Shown here: positions 7,753 through 15,349 of the stretch, one piece after another
Numbering within the stretch: position 1 is the stretch's first letter
Layout: each line of letters begins with the position of its first letter
Assembly: GCA_964400105.1 (NCBI GenBank)
Contig: CAYNTG010000035.1
Location: 1 to 20,702, forward strand
Length of the DNA stretch: 20,702 nt
DNA from: CAYNTG01 sp964400105
Lineage (GTDB): Bacteria; UBP14; UBA6098
Reading direction: 5' to 3'
Program-made: the position numbers and the translations under genes
The notes under the pieces: generated by a model
The model's input: only the letters and a program-made list of their open reading frames with translations
Told to the model about the DNA's origin: nothing
Database searches by the model: none

Positions 7753-7887
7753 CTATTTGCTCACGGCTATCGCGCCGTTGCGGACAGTCTCCCCATCCTT
7801 TTGAATGCTATAGAGATAAAGCCCTTGCGCCACGGGAATTTTCTTGCCATCGCAACCGCCCCAAATACGGTTTGAGACGCAGACCAT
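7753..7887 (-). pseudogene. Relict C-terminal sorting domain
   Basis: This 44-codon reading frame encodes NRIWGGCDGKKIPVAQGLYL followed by YSIQKDGETVRNGAIAVSK and a TAG stop. It aligns with the last third of the sorting domains of the neighbouring secreted proteins (compare IIWEGRDDFGREMSSGIYLY and VWDSYSDSGWNVPSGVYFLR), including the final Lys before the stop. The YPNPFN part and any passenger domain are missing, and two in-frame TAA codons lie just upstream of the ATG at 7887. It has no ribosome site. It is therefore most likely the tail of a deleted or decayed secreted-protein gene, not a working small gene. The terminator of the next upstream gene lies 40 bases further upstream. The rest of the 435-base stretch 7548-7982 is the sigma leader, its promoter and AT-rich spacer. 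Confidence 0.7.
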
Positions 7888-7926
7888 CTTTTATTATGTT
7901 TTCGGTGCACAACGGAAGGATATACG

Positions 7927-7958
7927 AAAAAAGCCGGTTTTTAAAGACCGGCTTTTTT
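7927..7958 (-). terminator. Rho-independent terminator after the sialidase-like gene
   Basis: AAAAAAGCCGGT and ACCGGCTTTTTT form a 12-bp stem with an 8-base loop that starts 25 bases after the stop codon at 7983, with T runs on both strands. The GCCGGT stem resembles the terminator at 12579-12598. Confidence 0.9.
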
Positions 7959-7982
7959 CCATTCTATGTTCTAGTATAGAGA

Positions 7983-10181
7983 CTACTTGACAAGCGTGAT
8001 CTTTCTGGTTGCCCAGTTCCCGTTGTCGTCGCGGGCACGCAGGAAATAGACCCCACTCGGGACGTTCCATCCGCTGTCGGAGTAGCTGTCCCAGACCAGC
8101 CTGACGCGACCCGGCTGAAGATCGCGGTCGATAAGCGTGCTTACCACGCGACCGGTAACATCGATAATATCGACCGTATAATGGCCGAAATCGTTGGCAG
8201 CAAACCAGACCGACGTCGCGGCGTTGAACGGATTCGGGTAGTTCCTTCCGAGGCGGAATGTCGCAGGCTTGTTGACCTCGAATTTTTCCTCGTAAATTCC
8301 CTCGACGATCTGTCTCTGGGAATATGCGGATTCGAGCAATCCCGCGTGCGGAAGCCTCAGATAGCAAACATCTCCGAGGGTAACCTCGCCCTCGCCCTCG
8401 GCGGTGCCAAAGGGATACGGCTTGAGTCCCGCGTCCTTGTCGAGGATGAAGAAGAGATGAACGCAATCGTCGATCCGCTCCGCAACGGTAACCTCGATCT
8501 CCGATTGGCAGCTTCCCGTGCTACACGAAGGACTGTTTGTATTTGTGATATTGAGTGGATCGGACCAGTATCCGCTGTCCGGATTATAAACCGAGCAGTA
8601 GATTTCGCTGTTCGGGAAAGTGAGGAGCGAGTTATCGACGAAAAGCGTTCCGGCATCGGCCCACCAATACTCCGACCAACGCTGCTCCCAAAAAACGAAG
8701 ATATTTTCGTCTTCATCGACTGCAACGGTCGGCTCGTGGCTAGGGCCAATCTGTGAACTACGGAAAGGATCGGTGGGACGATAACCCGACGGCGGATGGA
8801 ATATCCAATTATTCCACCAGGTAACGGTATCGATCACATCCGAAACCTCGTCCCAGTGGTAAAGGCATTCCATACGGTAGGCACCGACCGAACACGCTGC
8901 GGCACAGACATTCTCCCAGCCCTCGCGCGGAGCCAAAACAATCCCGCCCCAAACGGCGTGCAGAACGCCACTTGGCGAATATGCGACATTGAGATCGACC
9001 GGACGGATATATGCCGCACGCCAAACTTCGACGGTTTCCGGAGGAGTAGCTGTGGAATCGATCGAATATCCGACGTAAATGCTTTCCGGATAATCCGAAT
9101 ATATATGGGCCATGGCTTCGGTAATGGGGTCGGCGGCGCTCCACGTTTCTCCCATATCGGTAGAACGGCGGATATTAATCGCCGCCGCATCGAGCGTCGT
9201 CGTGTAGTAGTTCGCGATATCGCAGTAACACGTGTCGTTGACGATGGCCGTGTCGCGGCGGATATAAGCCATTGCGACCTTGTTGTTGCCGCCGGTTGGA
9301 TTCTCCCATGCGGTAATGTCGCCGGTGATCCCGTTCTGGTTGTCCTCGATCTCGATTGGATCCTCGAAAATAAGATTGGTGATCGAAACGATGTCAGGTT
9401 TTATGAAGCCTCGGTAATAGATCAATCTGGAACCGCAAGGCTCACCGGTAGTCGAAATAGTGTCGGCGGAGTTCGAGCACGTGCTGACCATCCAAACCGT
9501 CGTGTCGATCTGAGCGATGACCGGCCATATTGCGACACAATCGAACGTTGGATCCTCGTGAACGTAATAAGGATCGGGGCCAGAATATGGCGTGATGAAT
9601 ACGCAACGGGTCGTATAAGCGCTCGCGTAATACATGCCGTCGAATGAGGCGTTGCTCTTGTTATTCGCCGAACCCATGCGATCGTGGTATGCTACGGTCG
9701 GGACGGTGTGTTCGTCGTCAATCGCTATCGTGGCATAGCCGGAATAATCGCCGCCATCGACCTGTGCACCATCGAATGGGCAAACCCAACCGGTCGAGGG
9801 GTCGCCGCCTGTCACGGAATCGATATGGAAATAGCTGTATTTCGTTCGGCGGTTGGTATGTGTGGGCGACGTTGCGTCCATCCAGCAAACATGGACACCA
9901 CCATCGGGATCGACCGCGATATTGCGTCCCTTTGTGGAGTTATGCTGCATATCGTAATAGGTATCGCCCGCGATATAAAGAGGGAGTCCGTGATATTCCG
10001 GGAACGGCGGAGTGCTGTCGATTTCCATTGGGGAAAAAGAGTGAGTATAATCCACTCTGATCGGCGTTCCATAAATAGGAACATGACTTCCTATAAGTTT
10101 CTGATTTCGGGCATCTTCCATTGCAAATAAAAGACTTGCGGCAAGAGCCAACAAAACCAGCACAAACATAGCTTTGCGCAT
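7983..10181 (-). CDS. Secreted sialidase-like (BNR/Asp-box) protein with C-terminal sorting domain
   Basis: A 732-residue exported protein of unknown substrate. Residues 1-20 form a signal peptide (MRKAMFVLVLLALAASLLFA). The body contains recurring motifs of the type hydrophobic-DxxG-HVxW: NIAVDPDGGVHVCWMD near 88, NVAYSPSGVLHAVWGG near 404 and TVAVDEDENIFVFWEQ near 483. There is also an Asp-box, RRSTDMGETWS, near 342. These features indicate a sialidase-like beta-propeller, but I see no arginine triad that would prove glycosidase activity. About 17 Cys are scattered through the body, unusual for this fold and compatible with disulfides outside the cell. The last 85 residues are a sorting domain beginning RNYPNPFNAATS and ending NVPSGVYFLRARDDN, then KITLVK. 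The ATG has an AAGGAGG site five bases upstream. Probably displayed on or released from the cell surface (inference). Confidence 0.88.
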   Translation of the reverse strand: MRKAMFVLVLLALAASLLFAMEDARNQKLIGSHVPIYGTPIRVDYTHSFSPMEIDSTPPFPEYHGLPLYIAGDTYYDMQHNSTKGRNIAVDPDGGVHVCWMDATSPTHTNRRTKYSYFHIDSVTGGDPSTGWVCPFDGAQVDGGDYSGYATIAIDDEHTVPTVAYHDRMGSANNKSNASFDGMYYASAYTTRCVFITPYSGPDPYYVHEDPTFDCVAIWPVIAQIDTTVWMVSTCSNSADTISTTGEPCGSRLIYYRGFIKPDIVSITNLIFEDPIEIEDNQNGITGDITAWENPTGGNNKVAMAYIRRDTAIVNDTCYCDIANYYTTTLDAAAINIRRSTDMGETWSAADPITEAMAHIYSDYPESIYVGYSIDSTATPPETVEVWRAAYIRPVDLNVAYSPSGVLHAVWGGIVLAPREGWENVCAAACSVGAYRMECLYHWDEVSDVIDTVTWWNNWIFHPPSGYRPTDPFRSSQIGPSHEPTVAVDEDENIFVFWEQRWSEYWWADAGTLFVDNSLLTFPNSEIYCSVYNPDSGYWSDPLNITNTNSPSCSTGSCQSEIEVTVAERIDDCVHLFFILDKDAGLKPYPFGTAEGEGEVTLGDVCYLRLPHAGLLESAYSQRQIVEGIYEEKFEVNKPATFRLGRNYPNPFNAATSVWFAANDFGHYTVDIIDVTGRVVSTLIDRDLQPGRVRLVWDSYSDSGWNVPSGVYFLRARDDNGNWATRKITLVK

Positions 10182-10248
10182 TTTACCTCCTTGGGTTTAG
10201 TAAAATTTTACCATCGATTTATAGACTAATATATATAGTCGAAGCGTT

Positions 10249-12549
10249 TTACTCAAGGGAAATTTTACCATCCGCCGATAGTTTATTTATTAGACGGATT
10301 TTTTCATCGGCAAGATAGAATGTCGAATCCATCGAAATTGCGGTCTCGAAGGCAGATAGAGCCTCGCCATAACGACCGAGCTGTGCCAAGGTCAGGCCGA
10401 TATTATAATGTAGCTCCGCCGATTCGACGCCCAGATTTCGGGCCTTTTCAAAGGCGGCGAGCGCATCCTCTGGTTTTTCGAGTCTTTCGAGCGCCGTGCC
10501 GAGACCGATATGTGCATCGGGGAAGGCCGGCAATCCCTTTATCGATCTTTCCAGATGCTCGACGGCCTTCGGATAATCACCCTTCTGCGAATACAGCAAA
10601 CCAAGATTGTAATTCACCCTTCCGACGATAGCGGAATCCGGCTGTGCACCGGCGGCCTCGATGGAATAGTATCCGCCCAGCTCGTAGTAACGAAGCACCT
10701 CCGACGATTGCGGCCGAGCCGCAGCAAGAAGGAATTTTTCCGATTCAAGAAAATCGCCGGATTTCATCGCCGATATTCCTGCGAGGTTTAGCAATCTTAA
10801 ATCGAGGCTATCGACCGCCAATCCTGACCTCGCAATAACCAACGCGGAATCCGTTTCGCCAAAATCGAGAAGGGTCTGCGCGAAATTGATAAACGGAGCC
10901 GTCCCCACTGGATTATAATCGAGTGAGAGTTTGCCGTAACGCTTGGCCGCATAACCGTCCCCCTCGAGACGGGCTATCACTCCGAGATTGGAGAATGCCA
11001 AGCCTCGTTTTCCACCATCCAACGCAGCTTCACGCTCGAAATATTTCCCGGCGAGGTCATAATCCTTTAACCTATAAGCGATTATCCCCCGGTTTAGATT
11101 TGCGCGGTCGATATTCGGACACGTCTCGATTGCAAGCGAATAAAGCGAATCGGCGCTTTTAAAATCCCCCTCGCGTAAATACAGGTTCCCCAATCCGAAA
11201 CAGCTTTCGGCTACTCCCCTATCCCCCAATTTTCCATAAGGCAAAATAACGCTCGCCGTCACCGCTAATCCAAATAAAAGCAGCCCGACAAACACCCGCT
11301 TGACCGATATTTTAATCGCATCTTTGCCGATAACGGAAGCCAAAATTGGAATTACTCCCACCAAAAGAGGCAGCCGAAATCGTGCGTTAACGAAAAAAAT
11401 CACGACGGTCGCGCCGTAAAATATCAGCCATATCAGCATGAGCGACAGGCGCTTATTCCATCGCAGCAGCGGAAGAGCCAGCGCGCAGAGCGGCAAAAGA
11501 AAGCCCCATTTAAATGGAGAACGAAGCGGCGGTGAGAGTTTTTTGAAAAACTCCGGACTGCCGTTGTTGCCATGCTCGAAAACGGAGAGCAATAGAAGAA
11601 ATTTCCGGCAGAGGAGCCTGAGTTCGGTGCCCGGATTATCCAATGCGAACCGAAAAACCTTCTTGCGATAAAAATTATCCATCCCGTCGGCATCGAGCGA
11701 ACGGCCGGCTTCCGATTCTGCGGCTCGCCATGCATCGAGAACGGTCCAATCGCCGCCGTGGCCGGGCAGGATCGGAGTGATTCCGTCGGTTTCGGCGTTA
11801 TTCCCAAGATATAGATTCAGCCCGCCCTGCGTCGAGACAAGAGCATGAGAATCCATCGCGATATTGTGCGCCGCGACCGGCAAAATAGGAATCGCCAATC
11901 CGAGAACGGCCAATGCGATCTTCAAAATCCGTCTTGAATTTGGCTTAATCGAAGCGATAAAGAGCCATATAAGCATGAATGGAAAAACAGCGAGGATGTT
12001 CGGTCTCGCAATCGCGAAAAGCCCTGCGGCAAAACCGGCAAATAGCGATGTCGCGGGCCTTTTCTCCGCCGCATCGAGGAAGAGTATCAAAACAAGCGCG
12101 CCGAGCGGAATCAACATCCAATCGAGCAGAAGCCGCGACTCGAAAAGCGCCGGCATCGGCGAAAGCGCGATAATTATCCCGGCGAAAAGCGCCGAACGGC
12201 GGTCGCCGGAGACGCGCTCCGTGAGGATATAAACGAGAAGACATCCAAGAATTCCGAAAAGCCCCTGCACAATTCGCGGTGCCCACACGCCATCTCCAAA
12301 GATGCGATATACGCCGCCGAGAAGATATGGATAAAGCGGCGCGCGGAAAAAGGCCGTCGGAAATCCGATATTACCGCTCGCTATCGACGAGGCCCAAACG
12401 TGGTGATATAGCTCGTCCAAAGAGGGCAGCCGAAAGTATGGGGTCTTCGACCAAAAAAAGAGATGCAAAGCCCGATATAGCAATGCAATCGCCGATATGA
12501 TCGCGAGATCGGCCGTCCGTTTTCGCCTGTTCACCGTTTTTGGAAGCAC
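10249..12549 (-). CDS. Membrane glycosyltransferase (ArnT/PMT, GT39-like) fused to TPR repeats
   Basis: A 766-residue protein. Residues 1 to about 445 form a polytopic membrane domain with roughly ten helices, of the GT-C fold. The first periplasmic loop has SLDELYHHVWA, with Asp45-Glu46 in the place of the catalytic acid, followed by FFRAPLYPYLLGGVYRIFGD, as in ArnT/PMT-like enzymes that use lipid-linked sugar. A periplasmic-looking segment near 245-300 follows. Residues about 455-766 are tandem tetratricopeptide repeats (ESCFGLGNLYLREGDFKSAD, YNLGLLYSQKGDYPKAVEHL, YNIGLTLAQLGRYGEALSAF). The start is GTG at 12549 with a weak AGGA; a second GTG lies at 12531. The gene stands between two secreted-protein genes, 30 bases after their terminator hairpin, so it may glycosylate surface proteins while the TPR part binds them (inference). 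Sugar and acceptor are unknown. Confidence 0.85.
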   Translation of the reverse strand: MLPKTVNRRKRTADLAIISAIALLYRALHLFFWSKTPYFRLPSLDELYHHVWASSIASGNIGFPTAFFRAPLYPYLLGGVYRIFGDGVWAPRIVQGLFGILGCLLVYILTERVSGDRRSALFAGIIIALSPMPALFESRLLLDWMLIPLGALVLILFLDAAEKRPATSLFAGFAAGLFAIARPNILAVFPFMLIWLFIASIKPNSRRILKIALAVLGLAIPILPVAAHNIAMDSHALVSTQGGLNLYLGNNAETDGITPILPGHGGDWTVLDAWRAAESEAGRSLDADGMDNFYRKKVFRFALDNPGTELRLLCRKFLLLLSVFEHGNNGSPEFFKKLSPPLRSPFKWGFLLPLCALALPLLRWNKRLSLMLIWLIFYGATVVIFFVNARFRLPLLVGVIPILASVIGKDAIKISVKRVFVGLLLFGLAVTASVILPYGKLGDRGVAESCFGLGNLYLREGDFKSADSLYSLAIETCPNIDRANLNRGIIAYRLKDYDLAGKYFEREAALDGGKRGLAFSNLGVIARLEGDGYAAKRYGKLSLDYNPVGTAPFINFAQTLLDFGETDSALVIARSGLAVDSLDLRLLNLAGISAMKSGDFLESEKFLLAAARPQSSEVLRYYELGGYYSIEAAGAQPDSAIVGRVNYNLGLLYSQKGDYPKAVEHLERSIKGLPAFPDAHIGLGTALERLEKPEDALAAFEKARNLGVESAELHYNIGLTLAQLGRYGEALSAFETAISMDSTFYLADEKIRLINKLSADGKISLE

Positions 12550-12578
12550 TATTTCCTAAGATATTCAAAAACAAAGAA

Positions 12579-12598
12579 GGCCGGTTATAAAACCGGCC
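12579..12598 (-). terminator. Terminator hairpin after the jelly-roll protein gene
   Basis: GGCCGGTT and AACCGGCC form a perfect 8-bp stem with a 4-base loop, followed on the minus strand by the T-rich TTCTTTGTTTTTG. It lies 28 bases after the stop at 12626 and just before the glycosyltransferase gene, which therefore needs its own promoter or read-through. Confidence 0.75.
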
Positions 12599-12625
12599 CT
12601 CTTATGTTAAATATTTACACGACTG

Positions 12626-15058
12626 CTACTTGAGCATGATCATGCGCTTCGAGATCGTGGTATCGCCCGCTTTAAGGCGATAGAGGTAGATTCCCGAAGA
12701 CATCTCTCTGCCGAAGTCGTCCCGTCCTTCCCATATAATCCGATATGTTCCGGCATTCAGGTTGTCGTCGATAAGGGATGTAACCCTTTCGCCGAGAATA
12801 TTGAACACCTCGAGTGTCGCCATTTGATCATCGGGCAGGTCGAACTCGATCGCGGTCGTCGGGTTGAACGGGTTCGGATAGTTCTCCCGAAGCGCGAGCA
12901 CCTTTGGAAGCTCCGCGCCGTCTTCGCCGATGCCGTTAAAACCAGAGATGACGCAACGTATCATCAGATCGATGTTGTTGAGCGGCGCCGAACCGCTGGC
13001 AAGATCGCTGGTGTCGATAGCTATCAAAGCACCGGTCGAATCGAAGTAATGAATAATCGCGAATCCCTTGCGATCCACCGGCGTGCTGTTGTCGATGCCG
13101 ACGACGACCATCTGGCTATCGACCGCCGTGCCAACGAACACAAAGAACGTCGTGTCGGGCAGATCGACCGGAGTGGAGCTAAGGTCTATCGTGACCCACG
13201 AGCCGTTGACGGAATCGGACGAAATCGTGTGGTCGGCATCGTAAAGCTCCGTGCCGCCGTTCGGGATATCGAATATTCCGTTGTCCATCACCATAATACG
13301 CGCAGGGCCGTTGTGATTGGTGAAGAACTTGACATGAGTAAGCTCGATGTCGGTCAGGCCGGCTGTCTTGTAGAAGAAGTTGCCGAGGCAATCGTCGGCG
13401 ACTAGCGACGGGCCGACAAAACCGAAATACGTGCGTCCACTCGTGGCATCGGAGGCGATATCGGTCATACCGTCGTCCCAGCCAAGCTCACGCTCAGATG
13501 AGCTATGAACCTCGAAGGTCGTCTCGAATGTATCGTTGGAAATATCCATGTCCGTCGAAAGTGTCGTCCATGCGCGCACGGTGTAAGTTCCAAACTGCGG
13601 AAGATCGATCTGAGCTACAGCAGTCCCGAATTTGCCGGGGTCGATCGTCGGCCACGGGAAGAAGCTGATCGTCGTGTCCGTCATGTCCGGGAAGATAATC
13701 TGTCCATCGACATGGAGCAGCGTCTCGCGGGACATTCCGAGATTCGACACCTTCGCCGTGAAACGTCCCCGTTCGCGGAAATTGAGCGGGCCCGCCACAA
13801 CATCCGTCGGGCCTACATCGTGAAGCGGTGCATAGTTGCCCGAAATGGTAACGTCATCGACCTTGAACCACTGAGTGCTGTCCGGCATGCCGTCTCCGCG
13901 AACCATGAGTTGCACACGGATATCATGGCCGGCGAATTGCAGGAGAGAAACGGTCATATCATAACCGACCTCGAATAGCATGCTTTCGTCGTAAATACGC
14001 CACGTCTCATCGATGAATCCAGGCCGATAATAGTTATGAGAAAGCTGGATTGTTGTATCTGTGGTGGAATCGATCACCTGAACGACGATATAATCGTCGA
14101 GCGAGTTATCCGAATCCGGGTCGAAATCGACGCAGTTGGTCTTCACATAGAAGGTCAACTCGCCGTTGAATGTGTCCGGAATGTGGATCATCGGAGAAAT
14201 CATCACACTATAAACCTCGGACCAATCGTATGCGACCATGCCGTAATCGCCCATGTATGAATCGTCGTCGGTGCGCGTCCATGTTTTGAGGGTGCGACCC
14301 TGGCTGAATGTCGGAGTTCCGGAGCCGTCGTCGTAAAGCAACGTGTCCGAGTTATCGACGATAGTGATATCATCGACGAGCCAGCCGAAGAATGTGCTGT
14401 CGAAGCTCGAAACATCGGAGTGCGTCGGGCCGGCGCAGAACATCATATCCGAACTGAAAACGAAACGAATAGTAACATCCTCGCCTATGTATGAATCGAG
14501 AGAAGCGGTAGCCGTCTCGTAGGCAGTGGCTCCATGCGTGCCGGCCCATGCGGAATATCCTGGACCCACGTTGCAGAAACCGAATCCCCACAGGCTCGTG
14601 CAATCGTATGCCGAACCGGCATCAGGACTCAAAACCTCCCACGAGACGCCGTCATCCGTGGATATCCATAACGCCGAGCCGTCCCATCCGTTGTAACCGT
14701 AAGGCCATCCATCGGTGCCGGTAGTTTCGCACTTCAGCCGGTGCACGAACGAGAGGTCCGCAGAGGTCGCGGTCGATGGGATGCTAACCTCGGCCATATC
14801 CATATATTGAAGCCATCCATCGTTGTAGCCGCTGTATCCGGTGCCGCCGACATCGTGCGTGCCACACCAATAGCTGTTGACGTCGAAAGCCATAAATGTA
14901 TCGGCATGCCAGTATTCGACGGTATCGCCATACCAATATGCATCGGTAACCTCCCAGTCGAGACCTGTCTCGAAACCGTCATAGAACATGGTATCGACCT
15001 GGGCAAAAAGCGCGCTTGCAAAAACCATTAAGCAAAGCGCAAGGATTAGCCTTTTCAT
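12626..15058 (-). CDS. Large secreted jelly-roll (MAM-like) protein with C-terminal sorting domain
   Basis: An 810-residue exported protein. Residues 1-19 are a signal peptide (MKRLILALCLMVFASALFA). Two MAM-like jelly rolls can be suggested: about 24-240 (MFYDGFETGLDWEV, LWISTDDGVSWEVL, FFGWLVDDITIVDN) and about 242-410 (LLYDDGSGTPTFSQG, QWFKVDDVTISGNY). Each ends in the typical WxxDDhxh strand. Residues about 412-520 resemble a CARDB/adhesion Ig-like domain (HDVGPTDVVAGPLNF onward). Residues about 530-700 form another beta-rich domain (ELGWDDGMTDIASDA onward). The final 85 residues are the sorting domain with LRENYPNPFNPTTAIEFDLP and EMSSGIYLYRL, ending MIMLK. No protease or glycosidase motif is seen, so an adhesive or carbohydrate-binding surface role is only a guess. 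The ATG has an AAGGAGGAG site and a strong upstream promoter. Confidence 0.87.
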   Translation of the reverse strand: MKRLILALCLMVFASALFAQVDTMFYDGFETGLDWEVTDAYWYGDTVEYWHADTFMAFDVNSYWCGTHDVGGTGYSGYNDGWLQYMDMAEVSIPSTATSADLSFVHRLKCETTGTDGWPYGYNGWDGSALWISTDDGVSWEVLSPDAGSAYDCTSLWGFGFCNVGPGYSAWAGTHGATAYETATASLDSYIGEDVTIRFVFSSDMMFCAGPTHSDVSSFDSTFFGWLVDDITIVDNSDTLLYDDGSGTPTFSQGRTLKTWTRTDDDSYMGDYGMVAYDWSEVYSVMISPMIHIPDTFNGELTFYVKTNCVDFDPDSDNSLDDYIVVQVIDSTTDTTIQLSHNYYRPGFIDETWRIYDESMLFEVGYDMTVSLLQFAGHDIRVQLMVRGDGMPDSTQWFKVDDVTISGNYAPLHDVGPTDVVAGPLNFRERGRFTAKVSNLGMSRETLLHVDGQIIFPDMTDTTISFFPWPTIDPGKFGTAVAQIDLPQFGTYTVRAWTTLSTDMDISNDTFETTFEVHSSSERELGWDDGMTDIASDATSGRTYFGFVGPSLVADDCLGNFFYKTAGLTDIELTHVKFFTNHNGPARIMVMDNGIFDIPNGGTELYDADHTISSDSVNGSWVTIDLSSTPVDLPDTTFFVFVGTAVDSQMVVVGIDNSTPVDRKGFAIIHYFDSTGALIAIDTSDLASGSAPLNNIDLMIRCVISGFNGIGEDGAELPKVLALRENYPNPFNPTTAIEFDLPDDQMATLEVFNILGERVTSLIDDNLNAGTYRIIWEGRDDFGREMSSGIYLYRLKAGDTTISKRMIMLK

Positions 15059-15104
15059 TTACTCCTCCTTGGATTGGTTCATTTTGTTTGTATAAATTAT
15101 ATCA

Positions 15105-15133
15105 AATATAAAATCGTTGCTTGCCAATGTCAA
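15105..15133 (-). promoter_or_regulatory. Sigma-70 promoter of the jelly-roll protein gene
   Basis: TTGACA (15133-15128) and TATATT (15110-15105) on the minus strand are separated by exactly 17 bases, followed by AT-rich DNA. This gives a leader of about 40 bases before the ATG at 15058. Confidence 0.75.
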
Positions 15134-15205
15134 GGCAGAAAACAAATGTCATCGGGTAAATTGAATATGGCGAAGTGGGCGGCGCGAGAACCGTCCACTA
15201 AAATA

Positions 15206-15224
15206 GGGCGACCATCGGTCGCCC
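15206..15224 (-). repeat. GGGCGACC palindrome, possible terminator of the beta-helix gene
   Basis: GGGCGACC and GGTCGCCC form a perfect 8-bp stem with a 3-base loop, followed on the minus strand by TATTTTAG. It lies about 125 bases downstream of the beta-helix gene stop. It shares the TAGGG edge of other hairpins in this window. The rest of 15134-15349 has a small CGCAC-CCCC-GTGCG hairpin near 15272 and no supported gene. Confidence 0.6.
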
Positions 15225-15349
15225 CCATTCTTCGGCGATCCGGGGCACCTAATACCTATTACCTTAATAACTCGCACCCCCGTGCGGCCTTGAGGGATTT
15301 ATATAAACCCTATCACGGGATTACATGGGTTGAATCTATGTAAAGGACA

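Noticed and set aside
8796..9647. 283-codon open frame on the plus strand
   Set aside because: It lies antisense to the sialidase-like gene, has no ribosome site or recognisable motif, and is explained by the codon composition of the opposite strand. The same applies to the plus-strand frames at 5032-5544, 5665-6276 and 12824-13405.
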